A stretch of DNA of 64,000 nucleotides. Source: Bremerella sp. TYQ1. GTDB lineage: Bacteria; Planctomycetota; Planctomycetia; Pirellulales; Pirellulaceae. Positions 63,890 through 64,000 of the stretch are shown in pieces. A program made the position numbers and the translations under genes. The notes beneath the pieces are model-generated. The model did not search any database. It had not been told where the DNA came from and saw only the letters and a program-made list of their open reading frames with translations. Position 1 is the stretch's first letter. The number at the start of each line of letters is the position of its first letter. Where the stretch lies: NCBI RefSeq assembly GCF_020150455.1, contig NZ_CP083740.1, forward strand, positions 1,860,001-1,924,000, written 5' to 3'.

Positions 63890-64000
63890 TTGAATCGAGT
63901 AACTGCAACAGTTCATGATCGAGATATGACTCACCACGGATTACCAGTTGGAGAAGTCTGTAAACGTGTAAGGCGCCTCGAGCGTTGGGATTTGTTTTAT

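Overview
The window looks like a Planctomycetes chromosome of the Pirellulaceae type (Blastopirellula/Bremerella/Rhodopirellula relatives). This is an inference from moderate GC, many planctomycete-style proteins of unknown function, a surface protein with the planctomycete basic N-terminal signature (PLRSELLEKKTLL), a TIGR02996-like LRR protein, and a type II secretion/type IV pilus-like locus with few recognisable regulators.

Positions 1-27.8 kb are a dense, orderly core. It begins with the 3' end of a receiver-CBS regulator, an AAA ATPase and a PRMT-like methyltransferase. A run of histidine kinase, response regulator and STAS protein leads directly into a GspE/PilB ATPase and a GspF/PilC platform protein. 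Next come a UbiB-family kinase, a PQQ-type beta-propeller, a secreted protein, a helix-hairpin-helix protein and nadC. An operon-like block (16.3-26.7 kb) follows with pseudopilins (I-, J-, K/X- and H-like; one carries a LamG domain), PilM, PilN, PilO, a PilP/GspC-like protein, a secretin and a TPR lipoprotein. Together with gspE/gspF these supply most of an envelope secretion or pilus machine. The major pseudopilin and the prepilin peptidase are not in the window. A queuosine-tRNA mannosyltransferase-like gene closes the core.

At 27.9-28.0 kb a sulfatase gene stops after about 39 codons, and everything beyond is accessory DNA. From 28.2 to 31.6 kb there are four small, same-strand genes with attC-like imperfect palindromes after or around them. 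I read this as an integron cassette array without an integrase (CALIN), carrying a DHFR/RibD-like enzyme, an ApeA-like HEPN protein, a membrane protein and an unknown. Two degenerate ~300-bp repeats lie among them. A 5' group II intron fragment sits directly after a stem-loop that also occurs in an unoccupied copy. IS3 remnants bound a segment (32.7-40.7 kb) with a large Calx-beta/tandem-repeat surface protein, an unknown membrane-anchored protein, a dead IS5 element and two cell-surface glycan genes.

From 41 to 48 kb lies a decayed mobile/defence island: a recombinase fragment, a frameshifted ParB-like gene, an intact two-gene Gabija-like system (OLD/TOPRIM nuclease plus UvrD-like helicase), a tyrosine recombinase remnant and a frameshifted transposase. 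From 48.4 to 64 kb a large serine recombinase with three C-terminal HTH repeats is embedded in a series of small monocistronic genes: five SUKH (SMI1/KNR4) proteins, an Imm1-like protein, two ankyrin proteins, two LRR proteins and several unknowns. No toxin is visible, so I interpret this as an orphan immunity-gene array.
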